Shown piece after piece: positions 11,668-23,551 of a stretch of DNA of 64,000 nt (its first letter is position 1; every line of letters begins with the position of its first letter). The notes under the pieces are model-generated. The model was not told the DNA's origin and searched no databases. It saw only the letters and a program-made list of their open reading frames with translations. A program made the translations under genes and the position numbers. Origin of the DNA: Hysterangium stoloniferum (Eukaryota; Basidiomycota; Agaricomycetes; Hysterangiales; Hysterangiaceae); the NCBI GenBank assembly GCA_015178975.1, contig WHVD01000223.1, positions 47,871-111,870 of the forward strand, in the 5' to 3' direction.

Positions 11668-12520
11668 TGTGAAGAGGCTTGCAGAGCTTATCAGAGGGTT
11701 TCTGGAGAAACCCGTGGGAAAGCTGGTAGGATGTGGCTTCAGCTTATAGGCTGCACCCTCGCGAGATCGTGTCATCCAATTTCAGATGGGCAGACGGGAA
11801 TCCCAAGGAGTCTGGGAGTAGTTGGTGGGTTGAGAGGTCAGAGGGTCGACTGCAGGAATTCTGTGGAGGTTGAGAGGTTGGGCGATGATGAGTCATAGGT
11901 CGAGTGATAGATGGGTCAGAGCCTGTGGGCTCTGATGAGGTAAGAGCAGTGTGTTTCAAGGAGGAGAATAGAGCAGAAAATATACTGAGATTACTGGGGA
12001 GAATCTAAGCTGATTTTCTGACTGGATTGTATGTACAACATCTGCCAGACCATAGAGACTGTAGAATGTATAACATACCAAATCCAGTAATAATGAAATC
12101 TAAACTAGTAAACATGAAATGAGATAAGTAAACACCAGATTTGGTGTTAGGAATGGAATGGAGCAGAGTGGAGTCCGAATTGTGACAGGTAGTTAAACCA
12201 TAATGGGAATGGGGCAGAAATGGAGTCCAAATTGTGACAGGTCATTTGACCATAATGGGAACAGGGCTCAGTTAGAGAGCTGACGAGTTTTCCAAGTGGA
12301 GTCCGGTGACTGGTACATAGGACAGGGTCAGAGATACATAGACAGAGTGGGTTCTGGCAGGTATTCCGGTGACTGATACATGAAGTGACAAAGGTCGAGC
12401 ATGGACAGGTCTGACATCCAGAGTCTGGCAGGTATTCCAGTAAACTGATAATTGGTGCATGTAGGGTGTGGGTGCATATAAGTTAGTGTCTGGAGTCTGG
12501 CAGGTTTTCCAGTCATAACA
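11668..12520 (-). repeat. LTR family A, copy 2, inverted (solo)
   Basis: It is the reverse complement of family A, from TGTGAAGAGG to CAGTCATAACA. It has a perfect 5-bp duplication GAAAC (11663-11667 and 12521-12525). Confidence 0.85.
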
Positions 12521-12540
12521 GAAACCAGCTGAGTCACGAA

Positions 12541-12760
12541 TTACATACTAATGAGGTGTCCCTAACCCTTGTAGTATGTAATCTGCTTTGTCTCCCTGAC
12601 TACATATTAAGGGAGATGACTCATTGACTAGTCATATCAAATGTGAGTAGGGATGATCTATGACTCAGATACATAGTCATAGCTGGTTGGATGACTCTGA
12701 AATCCACCTATGAGTCAAGTATGGGAAATACTGACTCATTCTCCTAGTCACATTACTTAG
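12541..12760. repeat. inverted-repeat-rich non-coding segment
   Basis: ATTACATACTA and TAGTATGTAAT pair around a short spacer at 12541-12581. Smaller pairs follow (CTCCCT with AGGGAG). It may be a small MITE remnant. No coding signal is seen. Confidence 0.4.
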
Positions 12761-13032
12761 GAGGATGGTCACACTTTATTGATAATCCTCATATTTTCCA
12801 AGTGAGACTATTCCTTCTGGCCATGACAACTTATTCTATGAGTTTATATTTAATTACCTGAAATTTCATCTTTAAAATATGCATCCCCTTTTAAAATACA
12901 CACAAATGACATAGTTCCACAAGATTATTTGGGTTATGACTTAATCTTTGGGTTATGATGTATTCTCTTGTATACAAGCAAACTTTCAAATATATTTCAT
13001 ATAATTTAAATTTAGTTGGTTTAAAGAGTTAA
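12761..13032. mobile_element. second copy of the GAGGAT-ended element, truncated
   Basis: It matches 10847 onward, including the ATTTGGGTTATGACTTAATC region with a single full 19-bp unit. It stops where LTR A copy 3 begins at 13033. Confidence 0.75.
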
Positions 13033-13831
13033 TGTTACGACCGGACAATCCCGCCAGACTCTGGGCACTAACCCATATGCCCCCACGTGCTACAAGCACC
13101 AATCGTCTGTTTATAGGATTTCCCGCCCGGACTCCGTTACGTCAAGACTAGTTACATTCAACCTCATTAAGACACATATCAGTCACCGGACCTCCCCTGG
13201 ACTCCATCTCTGTCTATGTCCGTCTTCGTCCCATGCATCAGTCACCAGACCCCGCTTAGAATCCCGTCACCACTCTAATCGAGCCCCATTCCCATTTTAG
13301 TCAAATGACCTGTCACAATTTAGGACTCCACTCCCACTCCATTTCCCATTATGGGTTATGCTTTGTCACGATTCGGACTCCGCTCCATTCCATTCCGTTC
13401 CTAACACCAATTTGGTGTTTACTATTCCCATTTTATGTTTTGTTAGTTTCGTTTCATTATTACTGGATTTGGTATGTCATTCACTCCATGGTCTATATAA
13501 ACTGGCAGATGTTGTACATACAATCCAGTCAAAAAATTAGCTTAGATTCCCCCCAGTAATCTAATAACATTTTCCACTCTAAAACCTTACTTGATTCACA
13601 TCGCTCGCACTAGTCGGAGCCCACAGGCTCCGGCGCATCTATCTCTCTCAACTATCTCGACTCACGATCCACGACCTCCAACTTACAACCCACGAACCCT
13701 GCCCGGGCTCCCCGGGACTCCCGTCCACCTGTCTGAAATTGGACAACACGATCTAGCGAGGGTGCAGCCTATAAGCTGAAGCCAAGTCCTACCGGATATC
13801 CCACGGGTTTCTCCGGAAACCCGGCCTGTAA
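13033..13831 (+). repeat. LTR family A, copy 3
   Basis: It begins TGTTACGACCGG and carries the GGAGCCCACAGGCTCC block, a TATATAA box near 13493 and the shared core at 13756-13790. Its 3' end is lost: after a degenerate CTGTAAG the sequence switches to a reverse transcriptase relic. No matching target duplication is found. Confidence 0.8.
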
Positions 13832-14515
13832 GACCATTCTGAGGAAGTGCTGTAGCTCTCCTATCTTAGTGGGTTGGGCTAGTTCCAATATAGCAGCAAT
13901 CCTTTCTTGATGGGTTGAGAAACTGAGTTGCAATACTTTATGTCCGAGCAACAGGATAGAGTTGTACCCAACATAACACATTTTTTGGGAGAGTGTTATG
14001 CCAGCCACAATAATGGCTTGTAAGACTAGATCCAAATGTTCCAGATGATCATCCCATGTCTTAGAAAAGATCATGATGTCATCAATGTAAACCAGGCAGA
14101 AAATCCATAGATAGGATGCCAGTACAGCTTGCATAACTCTCTGAAATATGGAAGGTCCATTCCTTAATCCAAATGGCATTCTCTTAAATTGCCACAGTCC
14201 TCTATGGGATCTGAAAGCAGTTTTCAGTTTGTCTTCTTCCAGCATTTCAAGTTGGGTAAAGCCCACTAATGTGTCAAAAGAGGACAAAATGTTGGATCTG
14301 GATAAGGCTTACATTATTTCTGATTAATGTGGCAATAGGAACTCGTCATGGACAGTAATGCTGTTTAGCTTTCGGTAATTAATTACTACTTGAGGTTTCT
14401 CATTGCAGTAGATGATGAATGCTGGGGCTCCCCAAGGGCTCTTGGGACTTCTTGCTGAACCCAGGTGTCCATGTGTTTGTCAATGACCTTCCTGTTAGTG
14501 GGAGAGGTTTGTATG
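13832..14515 (-). pseudogene. Gypsy reverse transcriptase relic
   Basis: The minus strand encodes the palm of a Ty3/Gypsy reverse transcriptase, with LEEDKLKTAFRSHRGLWQF, MPFGLRNGPSIFQ and the catalytic YIDDI motif. It is closely related to the active-looking copy at 63436-63963. Upstream, about 14290-14515, an interrupted N-terminal portion is still readable, with stops. It ends abruptly against LTR A. The element it came from is a close relative of the one at the right end of the window. Confidence 0.85.
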
Positions 14516-15021
14516 TGCCCATAAGAGTCTACTGTATGTACCCACAGGTGTACATATATCTTTGAACTAACATAATGAATATAAATGAAGAATACTTTAG
14601 TTAGAAAAATGGTAGAAAATAAGAGAAAAATCTAAGAAATATAATACAATGAAATGGTTATATTTCACAGAGAGGGGCACCCCTCACACCATCACACCAA
14701 AGAGATACAATTCCTGGCATGTTCTGATATAACCTTGAATAATCCAGAGCAATGTCATTTATCTCATTGTCTTCAAATTGAGGGGGGTAGAAGGACTTCC
14801 ACCTCTTGTCAGTGGGCTCAGCATAGACCAGCCTACCCAGGTATGTCCATCAAAGGAGGACTGGTCGAGGTGGGAATGTCAACTTGAGAACCTTATTGAA
14901 ATTGTATATCAGGATGCTTAACTGTTTAAAGTTCGAGATGATCTTAGGCTGGTTGATGTGAATGCTCCTCAACATGTTAGCTTCAACTTTGGGAGAATCT
15001 TGGACAGAGACACCTACCCAA
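14516..15021. other. LTR C-like fragment and unassigned repeat sequence
   Basis: 14516-14640 resembles the inner part of LTR C (CCCACAGGTGTACATA, then GAACTAACATAA). 14650-15020 contains an open minus-strand segment without a family assignment. Confidence 0.4.
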
Positions 15022-15094
15022 GGTCTGGTGGTGTAGTGGTTAACACCCTTGCTATATACATGAAAGACCCTGGGTTCAATTCCCAGTCCAGCCA
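15022..15094 (+). repeat. tRNA-derived sequence (SINE head or tRNA pseudogene)
   Basis: It has an A-box-like D arm (GGTGTAGTGGTTAACAC) and a perfect T arm with B-box (CTGGG TTCAATT CCCAG), correctly spaced, and a short GG...CC acceptor. The anticodon stem does not pair (CTTGC against ATGAA), and position 33 is not T. It is therefore not a working tRNA. The D-arm and variable loop look most like fungal tRNA-Glu. The downstream AT-rich stretch could be a SINE body. Confidence 0.6.
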
Positions 15095-15498
15095 TTCGTT
15101 TTCTACATTACCTATGTACAAAAGAGTGGTTGTGAAGACATGATGAAGTAGAGGGAAGACAAGAGTCATTGGAATAAAATTCAAATTTTTATATTTAATA
15201 AGCATGCATGACTGAAATTGATAGGTGAAATAATTCATCCAAGCAGACACATGCACCTACATCATTTTCTAGAAGATTCTCATAGGGGATCAACCCAGTG
15301 GGGGGGGGTACTGTTACATAGGAACTACCTTTTTGGAACCCCACTTGTAATTTGTCCTGCCAACATGCCCTTCAGTGCCTCCAATACTGGCATCTCTGAT
15401 GGTGTCCCAACAACTCATCTTCAAGTGATTTCCTTTTTTGGCCATGCTCTTCTGTTTCTGTTCCAACAGCTTTCTTTTATTCCTTGAATCATTCCATT
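15095..15498. other. repeat-derived, no gene
   Basis: It contains a run of G at 15299-15308. The segment at 15380-15440 resembles, inverted, the ORF relic at 3866. No further assignment is possible. Confidence 0.35.
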
Positions 15499-16238
15499 GT
15501 GTGAAGAGTTGTGTGAAGAATTGTGTAAATACATAACCCCTCTGTGTATGAAGAATATTGACTGATTCTGTACAATATAGATAGCAGAGAGAGAATGGGT
15601 AAGAAATGAGATGGATAGCCAGTTGAAGTCATGAGTAACTGTATGGTTACTTGACAACTGAAATTTTAAGGGGTTTGAGTTAGGGAATTGACCTTGATGG
15701 TTCAATTCCCTAGTGATCATGTTGATCAGAAGTTACATGAGACAGAACACCATGTTTGGAAAATACATGAATGCTCTGAAAGTAAGAGAGTTTGCTTGTA
15801 ATGGATTGTACTTAGAAAAGACACAAAGAGTGTTTGAAGTTAAGAAGTGGATGTAGTGGAGAGATGCAATGGAAGATCTAAGTTGGTGAGTGGGGGTCTT
15901 TAGTAGAGTATTGACCCTCAACCCTTAAGGTATGAGGTCAGCAAGTTGCTTAAAGAGTAATCATGCATTGAGGCTGTCCAACATATCTGAGATGATCCCC
16001 AAACCTCAACTTGCACTATGTTGCACATCAAGGTTTCAGGGTAAAAAGTCTCTTTCTTTTAGTACCTCCCACAAGTATACATGATGCTTCGAACTAACTA
16101 TAAGATAATATATTCAGAGAATACCTTAATCAAAATATATCAAGGAAAATATAGAAAAAATTAGGGAGAAATGTTAGAAGGCTGGGGAACTTCCCCAGAA
16201 ATATAGAAACAAGGAAATATTACACTAACTCCCTCATA
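15499..16238 (-). repeat. LTR family C, copy 3
   Basis: This is the uninterrupted version of the LTR at 6121-7623. The adjoining AGTGCCCCCCAGTTC is, on the minus strand, a G-rich tract before the LTR, and the sequence beyond it encodes the end of the Gypsy downstream ORF. This is therefore the 3' LTR of a minus-strand element. Confidence 0.7.
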
Positions 16239-16880
16239 GTGCCCCCCAGTTCAAAGAGGTATATTATATGAACTCTTGGAGAATTTCTGGGACTCCTCCC
16301 CAAGCCTCTTGCACTGAACCTCCAAACTGAAGGATTATCTGTGCCCATTTGTGTCCATAAGCTGGGTTCTCTTCACAACTCCCATCCAAGTCAGATGAAG
16401 AGTTTACCAGCCCATTCTGATAAGTCCCCCATGGGACTACACTGACAGATAAGCCTTGGGGGCAACTCATTCCCATCCCCTCACATTAGGTTGATTCTTT
16501 GAAGCTTAATCCTCCTGATGAGCTCCCAATTATAGGACATGGTCCCTTCTCTTCCCTTCCGATTCTTGTTACTGACCATTCTGATGCAAGGTGTTCCATT
16601 ATCACTTATGTCAGTCTCCATGAAGTCAATCCATTTCCATCCTTCTGGTGGGGTAATGGAAATGGTTCCTTACTCCTTCTTTCTTTCTTCCTTAATGCCT
16701 TCCTTTCATATGGTACTCCTTCCCTGGCACACCACTCGTTGTGTCTCCTCATACTCAGCCCCCCCTCCTTTTCTTAACCATGATTCATTCCCTTTCGCTC
16801 CTCTCCCTAAACTCCTTACCCTCCTTTCTCTGAACAGCTTCTTCTTCCTCAGGTGTGGGATCAGGGAAGATGGGTTTTAT
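16239..16880 (-). pseudogene. internally deleted relic of the Gypsy downstream ORF
   Basis: 16264-16476 encodes HKWAQIILQFGGS, matching the C-terminus of the ORF ending at 58735. 16530-16660 matches the middle of that ORF's N-terminal half (compare 60060-60200, including the GGTTCCATTATCACT block). The part between, about 400 codons in the full copy, is missing. Open frames on the plus strand here are antisense to this relic. Confidence 0.65.
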
Positions 16881-17794
16881 AGGCGTGTTCCATTCACCCT
16901 CAATGTGACCCCGCGCATTCCTCACCGAAATTGCCCCAGTTCCTATTAGAACCGCGCATTAAGCTTTACATGACACTTTCTATGCATTTCAATGAGACAA
17001 ATAATGTTTTTATCTCGCGTACGTAGGTGAACCTTGTGAACATACAGAACTTCCCAATTAGACCTGAATCTCAAATGGAACCGGTAGCATCGGGTCATAT
17101 TTCATAATTTCTTGCGGAGACTCTTATCTTTTTGTTTCGTATCTCACCCTAAATGACAACGAGACCTTGATATATATTAAATATTCTGTAGAATAGCAGG
17201 TAGGCTTGACTATTCAGCTACTAACTCTAGTCCAACAGAGATAAAAGTCCATTTTGACGAATTATTCGTGATCGAAGCTGTAAAATAGTAACTGAACAAT
17301 CTTGACTGCTTCTTTATATAGATCATTGATGCATGCATTAATGTATCTATCTGTCAGCCTGCTTCATATCCGCTTTAAAACATCTACAAAATGGAGTCCA
17401 AATAAGCTCTTGTCAGATTAGAAGTTAACAAATTATTAATATGTCGATGGTTAACATCTCACTACTGAAGGCCTTGTGAATTCACTCCGTTTCGGTCAGG
17501 TATACGTATACGTATACAATGTCGTGCTAGCGCACCGCGAAAAACTGCCAAAGTACTCGAATGTTTTCTAATATTGATTACACCATTGTGCAAATATATC
17601 AAACCATCAAAAGATCGCTTTCAGCCTTTACTTCGTTTGCTCTTTCTTGCATGCTTAAGAAGCCTTTCCTTCAAAAGAGGTCCTGCTTGTCGTAATTACT
17701 TCGCGTAAAATCCTCCTATACAATATAAATTTACACATGATAGACTCCAGGTAAGTACCCCAAGTCGGAATAAGGCAATGACATAACCATGTCC
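16881..17794. repeat. non-coding; contains a 160-bp dispersed repeat
   Basis: 16975-17135 is about 85-90 percent identical by eye to 30500-30660, both containing GGAACCGG(T/C)(A/G)GCATCGGGTC. The rest is AT-rich, with a TATACGTATACGTATAC run near 17501. It is the 3' flank of the oxidoreductase gene. Confidence 0.6.
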
Positions 17795-19225
17795 TCACAC
17801 TATATGCACTACAACCTTACCTCTAGCATGCCCAGTCAAAATACGTTGGTATGCTTTTTGCACATCCGTGAAAGGGAATGTCGAATCAATCAACGGGTTT
17901 ACTTTCCCTGTAAAGTAGCTGAATCTGTTCTGCTCAAATAAATATTTTGCGAGTAATTGACGGACCATCCGTAATAAGATTTCCCAGTGCATCCAAATCA
18001 TTCTTCTTATTGGCCACGGAGAGAAGTCTAAGAGGTAATTGGATGAGTAACAACATGATTAAATTTGAATACGCTACTATTCACTTATACTTGCGGTTTG
18101 TGCCACCCAACCATGATGGCCACAACTCGGTTTTCACAAACGCCATAAGTATATTTCCAAAACCTCCCTTCAAAACGCCAACACTGACAAAACTGCCATT
18201 GGGAGCCAGATATGCAGGAGAAGCGGTGAATAGTTCAGCGGATAACCCTACGGTATCTTTGAAGGCTCTGAGTGGGTGCGCATACATTCTAGACCAATAT
18301 CATCTTTACCAAAAATATCGTGAAATTTGGGAGACGGTGGATTTAGCATAAAGTGCTCAATTACTGATGTAACTTTATAGTCGATGACCTTTGCAGGGCT
18401 ACGCATTAGTCAATTTTACCTTAAAAATAGACACACCTCATCTGCACCAAGATTCTTCACAATTTCCACATTTGCCGTCGAGCAACTTGCGACAACGATG
18501 CACCCTTTGGCTTTAGCCATCTGAATAGCACAGCTACCAACGGCGGTAGTACCCCCGTTGACAAATATCGTCTGACCAGCTTCAAGTTTCATATATTCTA
18601 TTCCTTGATAAGCGGTGAGGCCTGCTAGGGAAATACCAGCAGCTTGTAAAAAGTCAATATTGGTGGGTTTCAAAGAGATTTCATCAGCCCGTATTCGGAC
18701 ATATTGTGCGAGGGCACCTCGTCCAGTTCTTAACGGCACTAAGTTACACACGGTACCTTCAAGAATTTTCTGAGGTCAGATGTTTTTGAAAATACGCACG
18801 AACAGGGATCCACCCGAACATTTCGTCACCATTTGTAAAATTAGAATCATTGGCGTCCACGATTACACCGGCCAAATCATGTTCTGCCACATGTGGGCGA
18901 CCAGCCATGAAATTAGGAAGCAGCTTCATTAGCTTCCAGCCTCTTGTAGTGGGGATGTAAGTCATAGTGTGAGAAAGCAATTGGAGAAGATAGCGAACAC
19001 TGGATTAAGAGCTGCGGCGTGGACCTGAAGTATACCAAAGAGGATCAGATTGGTGAGTTCCGTTATTTTGAAGTCTCGAGCACCCACTTTGACTAAGACT
19101 TCACCTTTCTTCAACTTTGAGTCTACTGGAAAATCCTCTCTTAGTATGACAGCTTCGTTCGGTGACCCACGCTTTGTTACAACCCATGCTCTCTGTGTTG
19201 TTGGAATTTCGTGAGAAGAGGACAT
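17795..19225 (-). pseudogene. MDR-family NAD(P)H oxidoreductase, one frameshift
   Basis: This is a medium-chain dehydrogenase/reductase of the quinone oxidoreductase type. Exons on the minus strand: 19225-19088, 19024-18999, 18942-18800, 18738-18437, 18388-18310, 18265-18091 and 18027-17795. Exons 1-6 keep frame. Seen in order: the GroES-like fold with HAAALNPVGWK, HDLAGVIVDA, FLQAAGISLAGLTAYQGI, the Rossmann segment FVNGGTTAVGSCAIQMAKAKG (a variant of the GxGxxG loop), GADEVIDYK, APNGSFVSVG, and the C-terminal AYQRILTGHARGKVVV. Catalytic-zinc cysteines are absent, so it would be a zinc-independent reductase. In the last exon near 17961-17975 the frame slips by one base; otherwise the protein would be about 365 residues. 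It may be a young pseudogene or a sequence error. Confidence 0.8.
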
Positions 19226-20619
19226 ATCTATCGATGAGATGAGCTTGATAAAATCCACTGTATGTCTTAATACTTAAGTATTGGACTCGTCCCGTGACTA
19301 CTGGAATTAATTTCGTGGATATATACGTAATGAGGCGGGTGACTTTCATTGCCGTTCTGGTTGTGTTACCATAAAGAGTATGATGAAATACCATATTGTA
19401 GTAGGGGACATGGGAGGCAAAAAATTGTTTTTTCAGAAGTTGTAGCCATAAGATTGCAATCAGAGGCCCAAATTTGATAAATTCGGTAATATTACTTATC
19501 CTGACATTCTGTTTCGGGACAGGTTACGGGCCTGCCTCGGAAATGCAATTATGGTCGCGCTGAGAAAATCAGCGATATCTCTCGATGTATATAACATTTA
19601 AAACCACAATAAATTGTAGACATATATTGCAATATATGGCTACATTATAAAACCTACTTCACATGCATGTTATGACTGTTATAACATGATGTTTGTGTTG
19701 CAAGTCATTGAGGATGCATGTGGTTTTGCTGCTGTTGTTTGCATATGGTATGTACAAGGACACTAACACTTCCACAAGGGCACAATACATAAGCTGAAGC
19801 CAAGTCCTACTCACCCTTGGCATACCCTTGAGTTGCCTGGAGCCTCCCTGTGAACCAGTCCTTAACAGTAGTGCAACATTGTAATTATTATACTTGATTG
19901 TGATGGAGCAAATAGTTGACAAGGCTCAACACAACTACAGTAGCTCATGTTGAAGATTTTTAATCAACTATCAGTGTTGAAATGTAATACTGGGTGCAAA
20001 CAAGAGAGTAATAGTATCAGAGGCAAGAAGAAGCAGGCAATAAGACAATCCCTCAACCTTAAATGTATTTACAGTATAAGTGTACAGGGGATCAAGAAAC
20101 AGAATATGAGACAGGAGAAAACAATAAATGCTCTGAGGTGACAAATGAGCAGCAAAGTGACACAAGGAATAACAGAATGCTGTCAGAATGGAAATTGAAC
20201 AGAGTGATTAAAAAAGGAAAATGTCAAGTGGTGGTGTTGTCAGGACACCAATGTCAGGATGCTGGAGGATAGTAAGGGTGGAAACAACACACAGGCCTGA
20301 AAGAACAGTTCCTAATGATGCTCTATATAACATCAAAATACCCATCAAATCTATTGAATGATTAAAGAGGATGAAGGTAATTCCTCTCAGTATCCCTTAC
20401 AATAGTCTGCTGATGACCTAACCATTTTCAGGAGGATACAGAGAGGACTTTTTGGGTTCTCCTGAGTGGCTCACTACCTCTCATAAATAACACTAGCATG
20501 TTATGATCTACAAATTTAGAGATATCAGTATGAAATTAGTACAAAATAAAGTTGATAAGTAATGTGCTGAGCCCATTGACACAATAATATGCCTAATCAT
20601 GATCATTATCAGGGTCAAT
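19226..20619. other. promoter side of the oxidoreductase and repeat debris
   Basis: 19226-19640 is the upstream region of the oxidoreductase, without a clear regulatory motif. 19774-19808 carries the shared LTR core, and the sequence ends CAGTCCTTAACA at about 19867, like an LTR end. The rest of the stretch holds no supportable gene. Confidence 0.4.
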
Positions 20620-21191
20620 TGTCACAAACGTACAAGCTCAAATTTCGATAATATTCAATTTAACTTTCTTTGACATTCTTTCAACATTCCTTCAACTTTC
20701 TGACTCAATTTACAACTCAACTTCTGACTCAACTTCTGACTCAACTATTCTTTGACAATCTTGAATATCTTCAACTTGTCTCAGTTTGATGTCATTGATG
20801 ATTTCACTTTGATATCATATTATCCTCTTAGGTAAATGATATATAGTATATAAGGGCAATGATAGGAATGAAGGAAGTCAGTCAGAAAACCTGTACAATA
20901 ATTATATTATTAACTGTATTATATAATCATCAAACTTTTTCTGAGTCTTTCTTCAACTTAATTACTCATGAGCCTCTGTGTCCTATATTTGCCTCATGCT
21001 TTATCAACAGGATGAATTAATACTTCATCAAATGTGGCATCTGTATTCAATATTGTTGAATAAGGTAGCTTATCACTATCTTGAATGGGAACATGGTGAC
21101 TTTGGGTTTGAGAGGGTAATAGTCTAGACATCTTTGCCACCTTCTCTGAGATTTGATGCATATGATATTCACAACAATCTATTTTGGTCAT
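20620..21191 (-). repeat. probable LTR plus coding scrap of a retrotransposon
   Basis: 20620-20990 begins TGTCACAAACGTACAAG and has repeated CTGACTCAACTT motifs, a TATATAAGGG box near 20848 and ATTACTCATGAGCC. It looks like an LTR. 20994-21191 on the minus strand encodes a short polar fragment that could be a Copia interdomain linker. Both assignments are tentative. Confidence 0.4.
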
Positions 21192-22118
21192 TCCTATTGC
21201 AGGGGCTAGCCTGCTTACTTGAGAGTACCAACATTTGGATGTACAATATTCTAATTCATCCTAATTATGTGTTTGTGTGATCTATGATAAAGGTTTCCGA
21301 GACTTACAGACTGGAGTATAAGACAGTGGTGCCAATATGTTTGATGGTGGATATGTACATACATAGACATAATCTCTCAAGAAGTGCAACTTTGGAGTTG
21401 ATATGTTGAAACATTTAAGCTTCAGAGTGGTTATCATTTTTGAAATGGAAACTCCTTGCACTTTGCCACCATTTTTTTTGGCTTGTCAATGTGCATGTGA
21501 CACAGTTTCATATGGGAGTTCATGGGTTACAAATGCCTGACAGGTGACTTTGGAAAATTGTCAGATAGCAAGTTTTGTTGTTTACTGAGCCAGGCATTCC
21601 AGAGTGGCATCTGTATGCATGCACAGTTTAGCCAACCCATGTGAAGAAGCTAGTGTGAATAATAAATGCTGAATGATGCTTTCATGGTGTTCTTCAAATA
21701 ACCCTTCAAATCCCAGCACTGCACACTAGCTGGGCATTAGTTTTGATATCTAACAAAGTGTGAACCCACATAAGGCATGTCCTCAAAGTCCCATGCTGCC
21801 AGTTTCTTATTTCCGATGAAGTAATAGCAAACCAGCAAACGATATCTCCTCCAATAGCGGGATGTTGTGACATTTAAACAATTAATATAATCCAATATAA
21901 CTCAACGCGGTTCGGGTACTTGTCATGCAAACTCACCGTGCACTTTAATCAGATTTTATGCATATACCTTGTCCGGGGTGCCGGGGGTGATTTAAAAATA
22001 AATAAAAATTTCATAGCAAAGAAGCAAACCGCAACTGACACCCTCCATTAGTCATGTAACCCTTATTATGTTCCTGGGAGCCGTTTAATCAAGTCCAAAC
22101 CCGATCTTTTGGCATTGC
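21192..22118. other. no gene seen; upstream of kinase K2
   Basis: It is AT-rich with no convincing frame. The last 100 nt become more GC-balanced where the kinase upstream region starts. Confidence 0.4.
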
Positions 22119-22140
22119 ACGTGACGAGGCAGTGTCACGT
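22119..22140. promoter_or_regulatory. ACGTGAC-N8-GTCACGT dyad upstream of kinase K2
   Basis: The arms ACGTGAC (22119-22125) and GTCACGT (22134-22140) form a perfect 7-bp inverted repeat, ending 64 nt before the start codon at 22205. The 5-bp core and 8-nt spacing match the sites before the kinases at 4350 and 27627. Confidence 0.55.
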
Positions 22141-22204
22141 ACCAACTCATGTTTTGTTATTTTTGGTGTTTGCATACCCAACAATCTCTTCTACTGTACA
22201 CGCC

Positions 22205-23551
22205 ATGTCCGCCTTACAACAGTTTCTTGACGAAATGGAGGAATACAAGAAGACTTGGGACGTGAATGACGTGGAACAAAGCCTACCTTTCGAGTACTTT
22301 TGGGTTAAGCTACAGCCATGGCTCGCATCCTGTGGCTACAAGTTACGGCCAAGATATCATCCCGAATGGACTCCCTCTTGGAGAGGCACCAAGAAAACGT
22401 ATTATTCTTGCGAGGATGGACGCAGCATTCAGGCATGCGTCAATCTGAGCCTTGCTAATTTGCTTCAGAATTCTTTTGTCATGGATGCCATCCGGATGGA
22501 GACTGGGGAATTGGTCGCCATCAAAAAGATTTATCACTCCAAACTCTCTCAAGAGATCCAAATTGGGAAAAAAATTTCTAGTAACGTATTAGTGTCTGAT
22601 GCCCAAAACCACTGTGTTCCCATACGGGAAATATTGGAAGTTCCAACCCACCTATACAACGGTGTATCCCTCATAGTCATGCCCTTCCTTCGGCGTCTCG
22701 ACGATCCTCCGTTCTTGACTATTGGAGAGGCTGTTGAATTTTTCAAGCAGGTCATTGAGGTATACAAGCCGTTCAAGCCATGCCCTGTGCCAAAGCCGCA
22801 AGAGTACTCACGATATATTCATTACCGCAGGGACTGCAATTCATGCACAAGAACAACGTTGCCCATCGGTTCGTTTCCATCCGCCGTTAAATCATTTGTC
22901 CTGACTGTCTTTTACAGCGACTGTAATTATAATAATATCATGATGGATGCAAGGGAACTCTATCCGGAAGGATTCCACCCATTAAGGACCCATCTCAATC
23001 TAAGTCATATTCAAGCTGCCAAACACTATACTAGAACAGAGCGACCACCGAGGTATTACCTGACTGATTTTGGCCTTTCTCACGTTTATGACCCCAAGGA
23101 TGGCCCACGCATGGCTGTGCCTATCCATGGAGGTGAAAATAGTGTTCCAGAGTATCAAGGGGAAAGCTATTTTGAAGAGAGTGATCCTTTCCCAGCTGAT
23201 ATATACACCCTTGGGAATATGATCAAGACAAAATTTTTGGATGTGCGTTACCGGTCCCTTTCGAATATGCATCCTCATGGTGTTTATATTGTTTAGAAAA
23301 AGTACGGATTTGATTTTATGGTCACTTTAATTGCAGACATGAGGCAAGATGATCCATCCAAACGACCAACCATAGATTTAGTTGTCAGTACATTCAACTC
23401 CATATATCGATCTCTCCGCATTCCGCAACTTCGAGCCAGGATCGTCTCACGGAAGGAGCTACGTGGTCTAGGCTGGTTCTTCGCCGTCACCCATTTTTTC
23501 AGGTCTCTACGCTTTATTTTCTTGCGGATTCCGCCTATTCCACTTGCTTAA
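22205..23551 (+). CDS. fungal protein kinase-like gene, copy K2 (intact)
   Basis: Exons 22205-22759, 22831-22868, 22918-23242 and 23303-23551 join to 389 codons without a stop. The start MSALQQFLDE aligns with MSPSQQVLDE and MSGRQQVFDE in the sister copies, although the frame is open further upstream. Features in order: an N-terminal region with WVKLQPWLASCGY and RPRYHPEW (about 30-60), no recognisable glycine-rich loop, ELVAIKK (about 108), NHCVPI, the hinge region VMPFL, GLQFMHKNNVAHRDCNYNN holding HRD and the metal-binding Asn, YYLTDFGLS, an activation and substrate region with GGENSVPEY, the C-lobe motif DDPSKRPTID, and a basic/hydrophobic tail LRFIFLRIPP. The layout fits the kinase-like families expanded in Agaricomycetes. 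Lys, HRD and DFG are all kept, so it could be active. Substrate unknown. Confidence 0.85.

Noticed and set aside
15022-15094. Functional tRNA gene
   Set aside because: The anticodon stem does not pair, position 33 is not T, and the acceptor stem needs a bulge and mismatches.
16499-16949. Plus-strand protein-coding frames of 92 and 136 codons
   Set aside because: The minus strand of the same region matches the Gypsy downstream ORF, so the plus frames are antisense.
17795-17800. Calling the oxidoreductase a zinc-dependent alcohol dehydrogenase
   Set aside because: The catalytic-zinc GHE and structural four-cysteine motifs are absent; it fits the zinc-free reductase branch.
22109-22204. N-terminal extension or signal peptide for kinase K2
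   Set aside because: The frame is open but has no ATG upstream of 22205; the sister copies K1 and K3 begin at the equivalent ATG, and the upstream frame differs between copies.
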